From NCBI GenBank assembly GCA_029252405.1, contig JAQXBM010000100.1, positions 1 to 51,087 of the forward strand: DNA of 51,087 nucleotides. The letters run 5' to 3'. The position numbers were made by a program, and so were the translations under genes. Under the pieces are notes generated by a model. The model had not been told where the DNA came from. It ran no database searches and was given only the letters and a program-made list of their open reading frames with translations. This document shows positions 1 to 9,600 of the stretch, piece by piece. The stretch's first letter is position 1. Each line of letters begins with the position of its first letter. Origin of the DNA: Crocinitomicaceae bacterium (GTDB taxonomy: Bacteria; Bacteroidota; Bacteroidia; Flavobacteriales_D; Crocinitomicaceae).

Positions 1-102
1 GGAACAAATGAAATAACTGTCGCACCCGCCGATCGCACAATCGCTACGGACGCAGCTGCTTCACATACACTAATTTCTGTTTACACAAACGAAGAACTAT
101 GA
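1..102 (+). CDS. C-terminal end of an upstream protein (partial)
   Basis: Frame 1 is open from the first base of the window and stops at TGA (100-102), giving the last 33 residues of a protein that begins outside the window. The tail ends in the residues VYTNEEL. The stop overlaps the start of the next gene as ATGA, an arrangement typical of translationally coupled genes in one operon, which is the main support for calling it coding. No family can be assigned from so short a piece. Confidence 0.6.
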   Translation, partial: GTNEITVAPADRTIATDAAASHTLISVYTNEEL

Positions 103-1319
103 TCCGATCAAGCCTAATAATATTGTGCATGTTCTGCCAATTCGCAGCCTTCGCGCAAAAGAAAACGACTTTTACTTTGCGCCCGTCAGTTGGGTATGAA
201 ACGAATATTCTCAGATCGCCTGCTTCCTCCGTTACGAATGGAGAATCACTCTCGCGATCTGGACTCTGGAAAAATGCGCCTTATGCTTCGTTCAATTTCT
301 CAGTCGTTCGAACCATTTCTCCTTATCATCGATTCAAGGTCCGATCTGTTTTGAAGCGATCATTTTTCACTCAACAAATTGGGATTAAATCGAGCGATGC
401 ACAACTCCGTTTGAGTCATCAATATTCGGGTAAGAAATACAAAAACACGAGTGAGATTGGCGTTCGCAACTTGGTACAATCAGGTACCAACGACTTCCGA
501 GACATTCTGGGCGCTCCTCTAACCTACAAGCGACTTACCGCCTCAAACAAATCTGATTTCACTCTTTCAAAAGCGTGGCACCTAGTGGTTCAGCCATTTG
601 CGGAAATTAAACTCTACGATCGGGCAGACTTCGACCAATTCTCATACCGAGATTTTGGCGCACGAATTCAAGGAAACTATCGCTACAGTTACAAACATAA
701 AGTGGGAATTCGATTGCTGGGTGAATTTCATCAACGAAATTATTTCATCAGTCAACAATCAAATCAGTCCACTCAAGAAGAGGAATCAGAAGAAGGCGAA
801 AGTGAAGAAGCTGAAGGTGAATTTGAAGAAGAGAATGAAGAGGCGGGAGAATTCGATGAGATCACTCAACGCGAAAGAAAATGGAATTACCAGAAGATTG
901 GGATTGAAATGCGGTTTCCAAAAAAGAAACATGTAATCGTCACGGGGTTGGATTATACGCTTCGCTCAGATTTGACTGAAAACCGTTTTGGCTACCACCA
1001 ACTTCAATGGGGATTTGGGTATCAGCTCAAACTAAAGAAAACCAAATTGATTTTGAACAATTCCATTATTGCACGTTTGTATCCGAATTTAACAGCCACT
1101 TCAGGTGGAGCATCGTTGAAGTACATCTACTTCAAACCTGAGATATCGATTCGTCAGCAACTTTCTAAGCGAGTAGATTTCTTGATCACGGCTTCAATGA
1201 AATACCGGTTTTCATCATTGGATGATCCGTCACGAAGATCAATGCGAAGCTATTTGACAACACAAATCGGAGCGGGACTGATCTTTAAAATCGAACGGTT
1301 GGATAAACCAAAATACTAG
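99..1319 (+). CDS. Secreted, probable outer-membrane beta-barrel protein of unknown function
   Basis: 406 aa with a clear signal peptide (about residues 1-20, ending FAAFAQ). The mature part alternates polar and hydrophobic or aromatic residues in short strands (for example LRLLGEFHQRNYF, then KYIYFKPEISIRQQL) and closes with a strand-rich end, as in outer-membrane barrels; I do not recognise a named family. Residues about 227-254 form a strongly acidic Glu-rich, low-complexity insert between predicted strands, probably an exposed loop. The ATG overlaps the stop of the preceding gene (ATGA), so it is probably the distal gene of an operon starting outside the window. A bidirectional terminator follows. 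Coding status is firm; the barrel call is inference from composition. Confidence 0.75.
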   Translation: MIRSSLIILCMFCQFAAFAQKKTTFTLRPSVGYETNILRSPASSVTNGESLSRSGLWKNAPYASFNFSVVRTISPYHRFKVRSVLKRSFFTQQIGIKSSDAQLRLSHQYSGKKYKNTSEIGVRNLVQSGTNDFRDILGAPLTYKRLTASNKSDFTLSKAWHLVVQPFAEIKLYDRADFDQFSYRDFGARIQGNYRYSYKHKVGIRLLGEFHQRNYFISQQSNQSTQEEESEEGESEEAEGEFEEENEEAGEFDEITQRERKWNYQKIGIEMRFPKKKHVIVTGLDYTLRSDLTENRFGYHQLQWGFGYQLKLKKTKLILNNSIIARLYPNLTATSGGASLKYIYFKPEISIRQQLSKRVDFLITASMKYRFSSLDDPSRRSMRSYLTTQIGAGLIFKIERLDKPKY

Positions 1320-1346
1320 CTTGGGGAAGTTAGTTTGTTTAACAAC

Positions 1347-1380
1347 AAAAGGCTGTCAGGATTTATTCCGACAGCCTTTT
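1347..1380. terminator. Bidirectional intrinsic terminator
   Basis: Arms AAAAGGCTGTC and GACAGCCTTTT (1347-1357 / 1370-1380) flank a short loop that can add a further GG/CC pair. A-rich and T-rich flanks give a U-tract on either strand. It sits between convergent genes ending at 1319 (+) and 1402 (-), so it can serve both. Confidence 0.85.
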
Positions 1381-1401
1381 CTATTTTTCTTAATTTCTTT
1401 T

Positions 1402-2373
1402 CTAGCAAGCACCTCCACCATCGTAGTGGAAAGTAGATTCTGAAATGTATAAATCTTCCATGTTCAAAGCCTTAAACTGCGCTGCTGTTTTATCGCAAAT
1501 CGATAAAGGCTGATTTGGCGTCAAGGTATGGCCGTTACCGTCATCAAAATACTCCTTGTCTCCGTAATAAATTGCCGCTTTCCCTGTGAATACACATGGT
1601 CCATCTGCAGGCATTGGATCTTTAATCGCGCATACTTCAACGCTCTCCAAATAGATATTTTCAGGAGTATCGTAATGCTTTGTATCCAATACTCTGTATG
1701 GACGTTTTGCACGAATTTCGATTGTTGCGAAACCTGCGTCTGTCATCATTTTGATGTATTCATTCAAAGGCAATGATCCGCTGAGGCACAGTGCTCTCAA
1801 ACGATCGTCATCCTTCAATGATTCTGGCATTGGATCTTCCGTAACCGGATCAGAAAGAACCAATCGACCATTCGGTTTTAGCACGCGATACATTTCTGCC
1901 AAGGCTTTCTTCAAATCCTCTTTGTTGAAGATATTGAATAGGCAATTTTGAGCGGCAACATCGATAGATTCGTCTTCAACAGGCAAGTTCAATGCATCTC
2001 CTTTACGAACATCGACAAACTCAGATTTGAACCAAGGATTCGTTTCTTCAGCTGTTTTCAAGTTCTCGCGACATGAATCAAGCATTTCATCCACGACATC
2101 CACTCCAATTACTCCGTTCTTTTTTCTACTGAAATAGGAGAATTGGAACACTTCCATTCCACCTCCAACTCCAACATACAAAACAGTTGGTTCGTTCACC
2201 AAATCTCTTGGATTCACGGTACTTCCGCATCCGTAGTTCATTTCCAACATGATGCTTGGCATGTCCAATCCTGGCAAAGCCCAAATAGGTGTAGTTGTAC
2301 AACAAAGGCCAACATCTGGCGTCAAAGCTGCATCTCTATATACATTGACTGTTTCGTCTAAATATGATTTCAT
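1402..2373 (-). CDS. arsM: Arsenosugar-type arsenite methyltransferase ArsM
   Basis: 323-aa class I SAM-dependent methyltransferase. The SAM-binding glycine motif is VLYVGVGGGMEVF (residues about 64-76), with the acidic motif II at GVDVVDEM (about 90-97) and the later motif RVLKPNGRLVLSD (163-175). Cysteines at 24-25, 49, 144 and 196 are candidate As(III)-binding thiols; ArsM enzymes use conserved Cys for this. It would methylate arsenite stepwise to dimethylarsenic species in the cytoplasm. The assignment relies on the neighbours as well: it is the last gene of a cluster with a radical-SAM ArsS and the associated peroxidase-like protein, 31 bp downstream of ArsS. The C-terminal ~100 residues after the Rossmann domain are specific to this ArsM subtype. 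Substrate is inferred from family and context. Confidence 0.85.
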   Translation of the reverse strand: MKSYLDETVNVYRDAALTPDVGLCCTTTPIWALPGLDMPSIMLEMNYGCGSTVNPRDLVNEPTVLYVGVGGGMEVFQFSYFSRKKNGVIGVDVVDEMLDSCRENLKTAEETNPWFKSEFVDVRKGDALNLPVEDESIDVAAQNCLFNIFNKEDLKKALAEMYRVLKPNGRLVLSDPVTEDPMPESLKDDDRLRALCLSGSLPLNEYIKMMTDAGFATIEIRAKRPYRVLDTKHYDTPENIYLESVEVCAIKDPMPADGPCVFTGKAAIYYGDKEYFDDGNGHTLTPNQPLSICDKTAAQFKALNMEDLYISESTFHYDGGGAC

Positions 2374-2404
2374 TGTCTGATTATTGAGTGTTCTTTCTAG
2401 TTAA

Positions 2405-3451
2405 TTATGCTGTTGTTCCTCCACAACTTGATCCGGCACCTGCTGTACATCCGTAGCAGTGCTGGTTCACGATTATCTCTCTATTGTTGAGCCCTTCGAT
2501 ATCGAAATCTTTTAGATGCTGACCTTTGGCTGCTACTTTCAAATCCAACATTTGGTTAAAGTCACAATCGAAAATGAATCCATCCCAACCAATTGAAATG
2601 GTATTTCTACACATAACATTCGCTGCTGCACCCGGATTGTAGGTATCCACTAACTTATTCATGTAGCCTTCGTAATTTTCACTCGCCACTAAGTATTCTA
2701 AGTAACGACTGATTGGCAAATTGGTAATAGCGAATAACTCATTGAAAACAATATCGAATCGATCCTTTAGCTTCTTTTTGAAATCTGCCTGCAGCGATTC
2801 TTGTGCTGGTGGCAAAAACGCTCCAGATGGATTGTAAACTAAGTTCAATGTCAATCCAGATCCTTCTACACCATACCCGACTGCGTTGAGCATTTTCAGT
2901 GCTTCGATGCTTTTGTCAAAGACACCATCTCCGCGTTGCGCATCTGTTTTTGTTGATGTGAAATAAGGCAAGGATGAAACGACTTCAACATTGTGCTTTT
3001 TGAAGAACTCAGGAAGATCGTTGTATTTTTTGTTCGCTACGATAATCGTCAGGTTACATCGAACCAAGACCTTTACACCTTTCTCTGAGAGCTGCTCCAC
3101 GAACCAACGAAAATCAGGATTCATTTCGGGCGCTCCACCTGTTAAATCAACCGTTGAACATTCCGTTTTATCGATTGCATCAAGGCACAATTGCATCGTT
3201 TCACGCGTCATGATTTCCTTGCGATCAGGTCCAGCATCCACATGGCAGTGCTTGCACACTTGATTACACATTTTCCCAACATTGATTTGGAAGATATCCA
3301 GTTTCGTTGTCGTAAGGGGAAATAGGTCAGACTCAGCTAATTTATCTTGGAAAGGCGTCAAGTTTGCTTTTTTGAGCAACTCTAATTGACGATCAACTTC
3401 CGATAATTCATGGCTTTGTCCCGCCAGGGATTTGTGCGTTAATACTGCCAT
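2405..3451 (-). CDS. arsS: Radical SAM arsenosugar biosynthesis protein ArsS
   Basis: 348 aa. The radical-SAM [4Fe-4S] motif CxxxCxxC is at C62-C66-C69 (MCNQVCKHCHVD), followed by the TGGAPE motif near residue 105 that contributes to SAM binding. The C-terminus carries a second cysteine cluster (HCYGCTAGAGSSC) as in the DUF3641 region of this family. In characterised cyanobacterial systems ArsS joins a 5'-deoxyadenosyl group to dimethylarsenic, giving the arsenosugar precursor. It is coupled to the upstream peroxidase-like gene (TAATG, one base shared) and followed by arsM. Length and both cysteine clusters are complete, so the gene looks functional. Confidence 0.9.
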   Translation of the reverse strand: MAVLTHKSLAGQSHELSEVDRQLELLKKANLTPFQDKLAESDLFPLTTTKLDIFQINVGKMCNQVCKHCHVDAGPDRKEIMTRETMQLCLDAIDKTECSTVDLTGGAPEMNPDFRWFVEQLSEKGVKVLVRCNLTIIVANKKYNDLPEFFKKHNVEVVSSLPYFTSTKTDAQRGDGVFDKSIEALKMLNAVGYGVEGSGLTLNLVYNPSGAFLPPAQESLQADFKKKLKDRFDIVFNELFAITNLPISRYLEYLVASENYEGYMNKLVDTYNPGAAANVMCRNTISIGWDGFIFDCDFNQMLDLKVAAKGQHLKDFDIEGLNNREIIVNQHCYGCTAGAGSSCGGTTA

Positions 3452-3783
3452 TACATTGAAAGGTCTTTGTATTTATTCATCATTTGAACTCCATGAACGA
3501 GGCTTGCACCTCCTCTGATTGCTGCGGCTACGTGCACCGCTTCCATCATTTGTTCTTCATCGCATCCTTTCTCCATTGTATCTTCCGTGTATGCATCAAT
3601 ACAATAAGGACACTGAACAGCATGAGCAACAGCTAGTGCGATTAGTGATTTTTCTCGCGCAGTGAGCGCTCCTTCTGCGAACACTTCGCCGTAATAGTCG
3701 AAAAACTTTTTTCCTAATTCTGGCTGAAATTCTGAGATTTTTCCAAACTTCTTTAAATCATCTGGATCGTAATATGTCTTCAT
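3451..3783 (-). CDS. Arsenosugar-associated AhpD/carboxymuconolactone decarboxylase-like protein
   Basis: 110 aa, one small all-helical AhpD-like domain. The redox motif is CPYC (C58, C61) in QCPYCIDAYTEDTMEKG, followed by the typical EAVHVAAAIRGGASLVHG helix. The family member found next to ArsS/ArsM is annotated as an arsenosugar-biosynthesis-associated peroxidase-like protein; its biochemical role is not established, though the CxxC suggests thiol redox chemistry. In AhpD itself a His follows the CxxC; here Tyr (Y65) is nearby instead, so peroxidase activity should not be assumed. First gene of the three-gene unit; its TAA shares a base with the ArsS start. A weak -7-like element (minus-strand TAATTTTA, 3800-3807) lies just upstream. 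Confidence 0.85.
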   Translation of the reverse strand: MKTYYDPDDLKKFGKISEFQPELGKKFFDYYGEVFAEGALTAREKSLIALAVAHAVQCPYCIDAYTEDTMEKGCDEEQMMEAVHVAAAIRGGASLVHGVQMMNKYKDLSM

Positions 3784-3851
3784 AAATAAGATTGAGTAGT
3801 AAAATTACACTTTTCCTAGTTCTCTGCTAAGACGATGTGCAATATTATTCC

Positions 3852-4817
3852 TTACAGGTCGTCAATCACTTCGCTGTCGCCGGTGCGTGTCGATGGAGTG
3901 TTTGGTCCATCTTTATAGGATTTGAAGAGCTGCGATTTCCAATTTTTCCACTTGTAGATCTTCGCGAAAATCAGCAGGAATAAAGGTTGAATTATTGCTA
4001 AAGTTAGGATTGCATCCCATCCAAAACTTGGCGGAGCCGTATCGATAAACATCGCGTCGGTGTGAAAAGCCTGCCAATCGTTTGTTAAAATGACAGCGGC
4101 AAATATGTTGTTCGCTGCGTGGTAGCCCATTCCAAGCTCGAGACCATCATCCAAGTGCGCAATGATTCCAAGGAAAATTCCTGAAATAATGTAGTAGGCG
4201 AAAATACCGTATCCGATTTTTTCAATTTCGGGATTTGCGCCATGCATCAAACCAAAAATAATTCCAGTGATTACGATACTCCAGCCTGCGTGTTTCAATC
4301 GCTTCCCGATGCCTTGGAACAACCAACCTCTGAAAAAGGCCTCTTCGGCCGCTGTTTGAATGGGAAAAAGCACCAGTGAAATCGCTAAGAGCATTAAGAA
4401 GGTCGAGCCGTCTAAATTCCAAAACACTTGATCTTCGCTTGTCGCAACCAAAATTGCTAGCATGATCAAAAGAATGGTGAACCAAACACCAAATGCGAAA
4501 AAATAGCGCTTCCAATCGAATTTCGATCTTGCTGTGAACAACGTAAGCACCGGTCTTTTGTGCACATATCGGATACTCAACATCAATGCGTATAGCGCAA
4601 AGACGAAGGGCAACATAATTAGAATTAGCTGTGTATTTGTATCGAATTGAGCGAAGGGATTTCCATCAGGAGAAACATGTAGATTTGGGGCCAAACCATA
4701 GGCCAAGAGTAAAGTCGCAAAATTACCAATCAACAAACCTAGGAATACGAAGATTCCTGTTAGAATGTACGTACCAAAGTTCTCGGTACTTTTTAGGTAT
4801 TGCTGAATGAACTTCAA
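3852..4817 (-). CDS. CPBP family intramembrane metalloprotease (CAAX-like)
   Basis: 321 aa, with about seven to eight hydrophobic membrane segments. The family motifs are all present: EExxxR at E158-E159-R163 (AAEEAFFRGW), His in FGLMHGANPE (H192), and HxxxN at H233-N237. These residues are the proposed metal/catalytic site of type II CAAX prenyl endopeptidases and related CPBP proteins. The substrate is unknown; bacterial members are tied to peptide processing or immunity. The start lies 13 bp after the dnaJ stop, so it is probably the third gene of the grpE-dnaJ unit. The C-terminal ~40 residues are a hydrophilic tail. Family assignment is secure, function is not. Confidence 0.88.
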   Translation of the reverse strand: MKFIQQYLKSTENFGTYILTGIFVFLGLLIGNFATLLLAYGLAPNLHVSPDGNPFAQFDTNTQLILIMLPFVFALYALMLSIRYVHKRPVLTLFTARSKFDWKRYFFAFGVWFTILLIMLAILVATSEDQVFWNLDGSTFLMLLAISLVLFPIQTAAEEAFFRGWLFQGIGKRLKHAGWSIVITGIIFGLMHGANPEIEKIGYGIFAYYIISGIFLGIIAHLDDGLELGMGYHAANNIFAAVILTNDWQAFHTDAMFIDTAPPSFGWDAILTLAIIQPLFLLIFAKIYKWKNWKSQLFKSYKDGPNTPSTRTGDSEVIDDL

Positions 4818-4830
4818 GTCAGAGAAGGCC

Positions 4831-5946
4831 TTAGAACATGTCTTTCATGCGTTCAAAAAACCCTTTGTCTTGTTTGTCTGGATTCGGCTGGAAGTTTTCG
4901 CTTTCACCTAATTTCTCAAGCATTTCCTTCTCCTTTTTCGAAACTTTCTTCGGCGTCCAAACATTGATGTGTACGAACAAATCTCCTTTTCCGTAAGATT
5001 GAAGAGCGGGAATGCCTTTCCCTTTCAAACGCAGTACTTTTCCGCTTTGCGTCCCTGCCTCAACCTTGATTTTCGCTTTGCCAGAAATGGTTGGAATTTC
5101 AATTGAACTTCCGAGCACGGCATCAACGAAACTCACGTACGCATCGTAGTGCAAATTATCACCATCTCGACGCAATTTTTCGTCTGGAATTTCCTCAACC
5201 ACTACGATCAAATCTCCAGCTACACCATCGAATGGTCCAGCGTTTCCTTTGCCCGTAACGCTTAACTGCATTCCGTCCATTACACCTGCTGGAATTTCGA
5301 TCTCGATTACCTCTTCTTTGCGTTCCAATCCATTTGCATCGGCACCATCAGGCTTTTTATCGATCATTTTACCAGCTCCATGACACGTTGGACATGAAGA
5401 TTGTGTTTGCATCGCTCCTAGGAACGTCTGCGATACACGTGTAACGCGTCCTGAACCGTTACAATTCGAGCAGGTTTTGAAGGTCACGCCTTCCGCGTTG
5501 ACAAGCTTATTTACTTTGATTTTCTTAGTAACACCATCAGCTATTTCCTGAAGTGTCAATTTCATTTTTACACGAAGGTTTGTTCCTCGAACACGACGAG
5601 ATCCACCTCTACTTCCGCCGAAGCTTCCGCCTCCCCCGCCAAATGCACCTCCGAAGATATCTCCAAATTGAGAGAAGATATCATCCATGTTCATGCCACC
5701 GCCAAAGCCACCAGCTCCGCCCATTCCAGCATGACCAAATTGGTCGTAACGAGATTTCTTTTCAGCATTACTAAGCACCTCATACGCCTCGGCTGCCTCC
5801 TTGAATTTCTCTTCAGCTTCTTTATCATCCGGATTTTTATCTGGGTGATATTTCAACGCCAACTTTCGGTAAGCCTTTTTGATCTCAGCTTCAGTGGCAC
5901 CTTTGGATAGGCCTAATACTTCGTAATAATCTCTCTTCTCGCTCAT
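4831..5946 (-). CDS. dnaJ: Chaperone DnaJ (Hsp40) with a reduced zinc-binding domain
   Basis: 371 aa. The J domain (residues 1-70) has the HPD tripeptide at 34-36, which stimulates DnaK ATPase. A Gly/Phe-rich linker (about 70-118) follows, then the C-terminal substrate-binding beta domains and a dimerisation tail. The zinc region is unusual: only two of the four CxxCxGxG repeats are present, C159/C162 (CSNCNGSG) and C185/C188 (CPTCHGAG). Judged by position they are repeats 2 and 3, which build zinc site II; repeats 1 and 4 (site I) are replaced by [11 protein letters not shown] and [10 protein letters not shown]. The start is 17 bp after grpE and the CPBP gene follows, so it lies in a stress-chaperone operon. 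Confidence 0.95.
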   Translation of the reverse strand: MSEKRDYYEVLGLSKGATEAEIKKAYRKLALKYHPDKNPDDKEAEEKFKEAAEAYEVLSNAEKKSRYDQFGHAGMGGAGGFGGGMNMDDIFSQFGDIFGGAFGGGGGSFGGSRGGSRRVRGTNLRVKMKLTLQEIADGVTKKIKVNKLVNAEGVTFKTCSNCNGSGRVTRVSQTFLGAMQTQSSCPTCHGAGKMIDKKPDGADANGLERKEEVIEIEIPAGVMDGMQLSVTGKGNAGPFDGVAGDLIVVVEEIPDEKLRRDGDNLHYDAYVSFVDAVLGSSIEIPTISGKAKIKVEAGTQSGKVLRLKGKGIPALQSYGKGDLFVHINVWTPKKVSKKEKEMLEKLGESENFQPNPDKQDKGFFERMKDMF

Positions 5947-5963
5947 ACTAACAATTTCTTCGC

Positions 5964-6515
5964 TTATTGTCCAACTACTACTTTCGCGTAGCGAATCACT
6001 TTGTCATTCAAATAATATCCTTTTTCAACCGCCTCAACGATCTTCCCTTTCAATTTTTTCTTTGGAGCAGGAATGTTGGCAATGGCTTCGTGGATTTCAG
6101 CATCAAATACTTCACCCTCTACTTCCATTGGTTTCAAACCTTTGTTTTCCAAAGTCATTTTGAATTTATTGAAGATCAACGAAACACCTTCTTTGATGCT
6201 TTGGGCGTCATCCACATTTACGTTGTTTGCAATTGCGCGCTCAAAATCATCCATCACCGGGAGCAAATCTTTCAATAAGTTGGCATTGGCCGATCCAATG
6301 ATGTCCAGTTTTTCCTTATTTGTACGCTTACGGTAGTTATCGAATTCAGCGTGAATTCTCAAGTACTTATCGTTTAACTCGTTGTATTTATCTTCGAATG
6401 TAGGTTCTTTTGGAGCCTCTGTTTCAACCGTCTCTTGCGAACCTTGTTCGTTCACCGTTCCTTCTTCCTGACTTTTCGCCTCAGCTTCTTGATTGTTTAC
6501 TTTTTCCTCGGACAT
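5964..6515 (-). CDS. grpE: Nucleotide exchange factor GrpE
   Basis: 183 aa from the ATG at 6515. The order is an acidic Gln/Glu-rich N-terminal tail, a long coiled-coil helix (about 40-85, [24 protein letters not shown] split by family-conserved positions), and the C-terminal beta domain ending in [17 protein letters not shown]. It releases ADP from DnaK. A longer in-frame reading from 6575 exists, but its first 20 residues are not GrpE-like and its start lies upstream of a good -7 element (6549-6556), so I choose 6515. It is followed by dnaJ after 17 bp; dnaK is not in the window. Confidence 0.95.
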   Translation of the reverse strand: MSEEKVNNQEAEAKSQEEGTVNEQGSQETVETEAPKEPTFEDKYNELNDKYLRIHAEFDNYRKRTNKEKLDIIGSANANLLKDLLPVMDDFERAIANNVNVDDAQSIKEGVSLIFNKFKMTLENKGLKPMEVEGEVFDAEIHEAIANIPAPKKKLKGKIVEAVEKGYYLNDKVIRYAKVVVGQ

Positions 6516-6548
6516 AACCTCGTTCTTTTTATTTTGAAAATGCAATGA

Positions 6549-6556
6549 CAAAGATA
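6549..6556 (-). promoter_or_regulatory. -7 element of the grpE-dnaJ promoter
   Basis: Minus-strand TATCTTTG matches the Bacteroidota consensus TAnnTTTG exactly and lies 33 nt upstream of the chosen grpE ATG. I do not see a good -33 TTTG at the usual 19-21 nt spacing, so the call rests on the -7 match and position. Confidence 0.5.
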
Positions 6557-6663
6557 CTGCCATTCTGCAAAACAAGACATGATGTCATAGAATTTGACAG
6601 ATGTTGTGCAAAGATGTCAGAAATGTCGTGGATTTTCAGTCAATACGGATCATTTGGAAAGAT

Positions 6664-9600
6664 TCAATCAAGGGAAATTGGCGATCCATTTAGGTCGAAA
6701 TAGAAAATATCTCCCTCTTTTCTTCCTTGAATAATGTTATTTCTGAGAAAGTTGAGTTGTTGATATTCGGCAGGAATTAATTCGTTCCCGTGCCCGTCAA
6801 AAAGTCCATAAACGGGCTGCATTGTTGTTTCGAAAAGTGTAGATGAAAGTGGAGTGATTTTATCAAAATTCGGTAAGATTTGAAAATGTCCTTCGCCATC
6901 AATGATTGTCCAACCGTCTTTCTCTTTAACGGTCGCGTACTTACCAATAAACGGCATGGCATCTTTGAAGCTACGCTTAAATTGATTGATTCCTTTCACA
7001 TCCACGAATTCGAAATTGCCCATATACTGCAATAACAAAAAGCCGTTCTTGAAGGTTTCAATGGCTCTTGGGCCTTCTTTGAAAACTACTTTTACATCAC
7101 CTCCAAATAAAATTGTTCGACCCCGCGAACGAGATATCGCCAATCCTTCGCCAACAACTTTTGCTCTGGTTAAAGGACCGCCTACCGAGACTTCATTCCA
7201 TTCTGCATCGAAATAGTGTCCAATCTTATCGGAATCGATGATCAGTTGTCCGTTCTCTCCCATTGGATGAAATTCCTTCGGCTGAAAATCGAAGGTGAAC
7301 TCTTGATCTGGAGCTAAAACGCGCAGTGTCTTTCCAAATTCAATGAGATATCCGTTGTGAAAATGTTTGAATTTCGTCCCCTTGAATTTACCGATTTTTT
7401 CATTCGTTGAGGAATAGGTCGTTGCCTTTGTATCCTTGATTTCCGCATAACTCGCCGTAATAGAATCTACTAAAACTTTGTTAGATTTCAGGTTGTCAAT
7501 CTCGTTCAAGTTCCGATCAAAAAGCAAGTTATCGTTACCATCTTGCGCGAAAATGTAATCGCCAATTTTGGAAATTGTCTTGTATTTAAACGGAATGATT
7601 GTATCGTTTTCCATGGACAGAACACCTCTTTTTCCTCGTCCTTTTGTCAACACGTACTCCTCAAACCAAACTTCCTCAGGTTTTAGTTTCACACTTCCGA
7701 GTTGGTCGCCGTTGCTGTTGTAAACTGTGTATTCCTTTTTCTTTTTGCTGTAGAAAATATCGTTATCAAAGAGCTTTTGGAATTTAGTGTCTCCTGAAAT
7801 GATTGAGTAATCAGATTTAATCAACTTCTTTCTTCGATTAATTTCAATGTGTGTTAGATTTCCTTTTCGTTTCAAAAATCGGGTAATTCCATTTGTCAAA
7901 ACACGACCATTCGTGTCTAAGAACCGTTTGCCATTTACCTTCTTCTTAACGACTAAAAGTGTGTCGGAAATAGGGCTGCGATTGATCGATGCGTACATCG
8001 GCTCAAGGATGAAAGAATCTGCCCGAACCACACCCCATTTATCATTTTTTTGGACAATCGCGGTTTGGCTAGCGTATGGTTTCACGAAATCAAATGGCTC
8101 CTGGAACAGGTTTTTTCCGCTCAGAGTCAAAAAGTTCCATTTGGCATTTTCATACTTCACATATTCGTGGTTTTTCTTGGAAAGTGTTACCTCCAACCAA
8201 TTTTCAGGATCATTGTTGACATCCGTATCGTAAAACCTCAAAGCATCGAAGTCACCCTTTTCCGCAGCCTTCATTTCGGGTTGTTTCGACGTACAGTAGC
8301 GAATGTACTTAGCGTCACTTCCATCAATGTGGTTTACGCGCAAAATAGAATTATCACTTAGCAACACCCCATGACCTTTGGGAGAAAAGAAGCGCGCGTA
8401 GCTTCGAGATAGCAAATCGAGGGTATCAATGCTAATTATTACTTCCGGGATCAGCTGCTTTCCACTGCGATGGCTCAGCACGCGAGATTGAGAACATTGA
8501 TATTCCCCGAGCACCGGTAGCTTGATTCTCCGTGGCGCCATTTCGATCAAACTAAAATCGGCTTGATCAACAAATTTAGGCTGCCTGTATTGAGCTGGGC
8601 GCAAAATGCTGTCATTGGATGATTTGAGACCCCATCGCGGAATAACGCCGGTTTCAAACCCCGAAGAATCATATTGTGGAACGTATTCAAAAAACCACCC
8701 CAAGGGATACAAACGCTCATCAACAATGTAGTTTTCCGTCGCTTCGGTATTGACCAAACTCGTCACGTTCGATAAAATAATATCATTCGTAATTCGATGA
8801 TTCGAATCCAGTTCCATAATGCGTAGCATATCACTCGTAAATGCTCGAACAACCGAATCACTCAACATCAATCGTGAATAGTCGCAGGAGAGCAGATTTC
8901 TGCCTGTTTTACGAGATATCAACCCGACCATTGTCAGGTCGTTATGGATCTTAAAAAAATCGCTGTATGCGACAATGTAATTGTACTTGCAGGGAACCAA
9001 AACTTGCCCGTTTTCATCAATAATTCCCGCACCGGTTGATTTTCTAACGTAGTAAAGATCTCCAAGCATTGAAAATGACGCATACTCAGCAGGAAGAACT
9101 ACTTCGCCCGTTTTCTTTATTAAGCCGACCTTTCCTTTGCTTCGCACTTGAATCAAATCGTCGTTGTAATAGCTCACATCTTCAAAAGGAAGTTCAGAGA
9201 TGATATGTCCATCGTGAGAAGAAATAATGGTTGATTTCCCGCTTTGAACGTACATTATTTCATCCTGGCGAATTCGAACCTTGCTAGCATCAGAGGGAAT
9301 AGAAATTGTATGTGTGCGATACACCACGGACTTGTCTTCTTCGGTTAATATCAGAAGGTATTTCTCCGCAAAAAGTGGATAGCCTCGCTGGCACTTTATC
9401 GCGTTTCCCGATGGGTCGAAGAAGTAATTAGTACTGTCAATAAAACATTGGAGGTGATCAAAATCGCTCTCGTAAATTACATCACCTTTCTTAAGCTCCC
9501 ATTCTTTTTGACTTGGAAGGTTGACTAGAAAATTGCTCGAATTATAGGTGAAACGGTACCAACTTGGTTGAAGCTCAACATTGTAATCTATTGCTCGCAC

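Noticed and set aside
598-936. Open frame of 112 codons inside the first barrel gene
   Set aside because: It is a shadow of the 99-1319 gene in another frame, kept open by the purine-rich acidic-insert DNA; no start context or family pattern.
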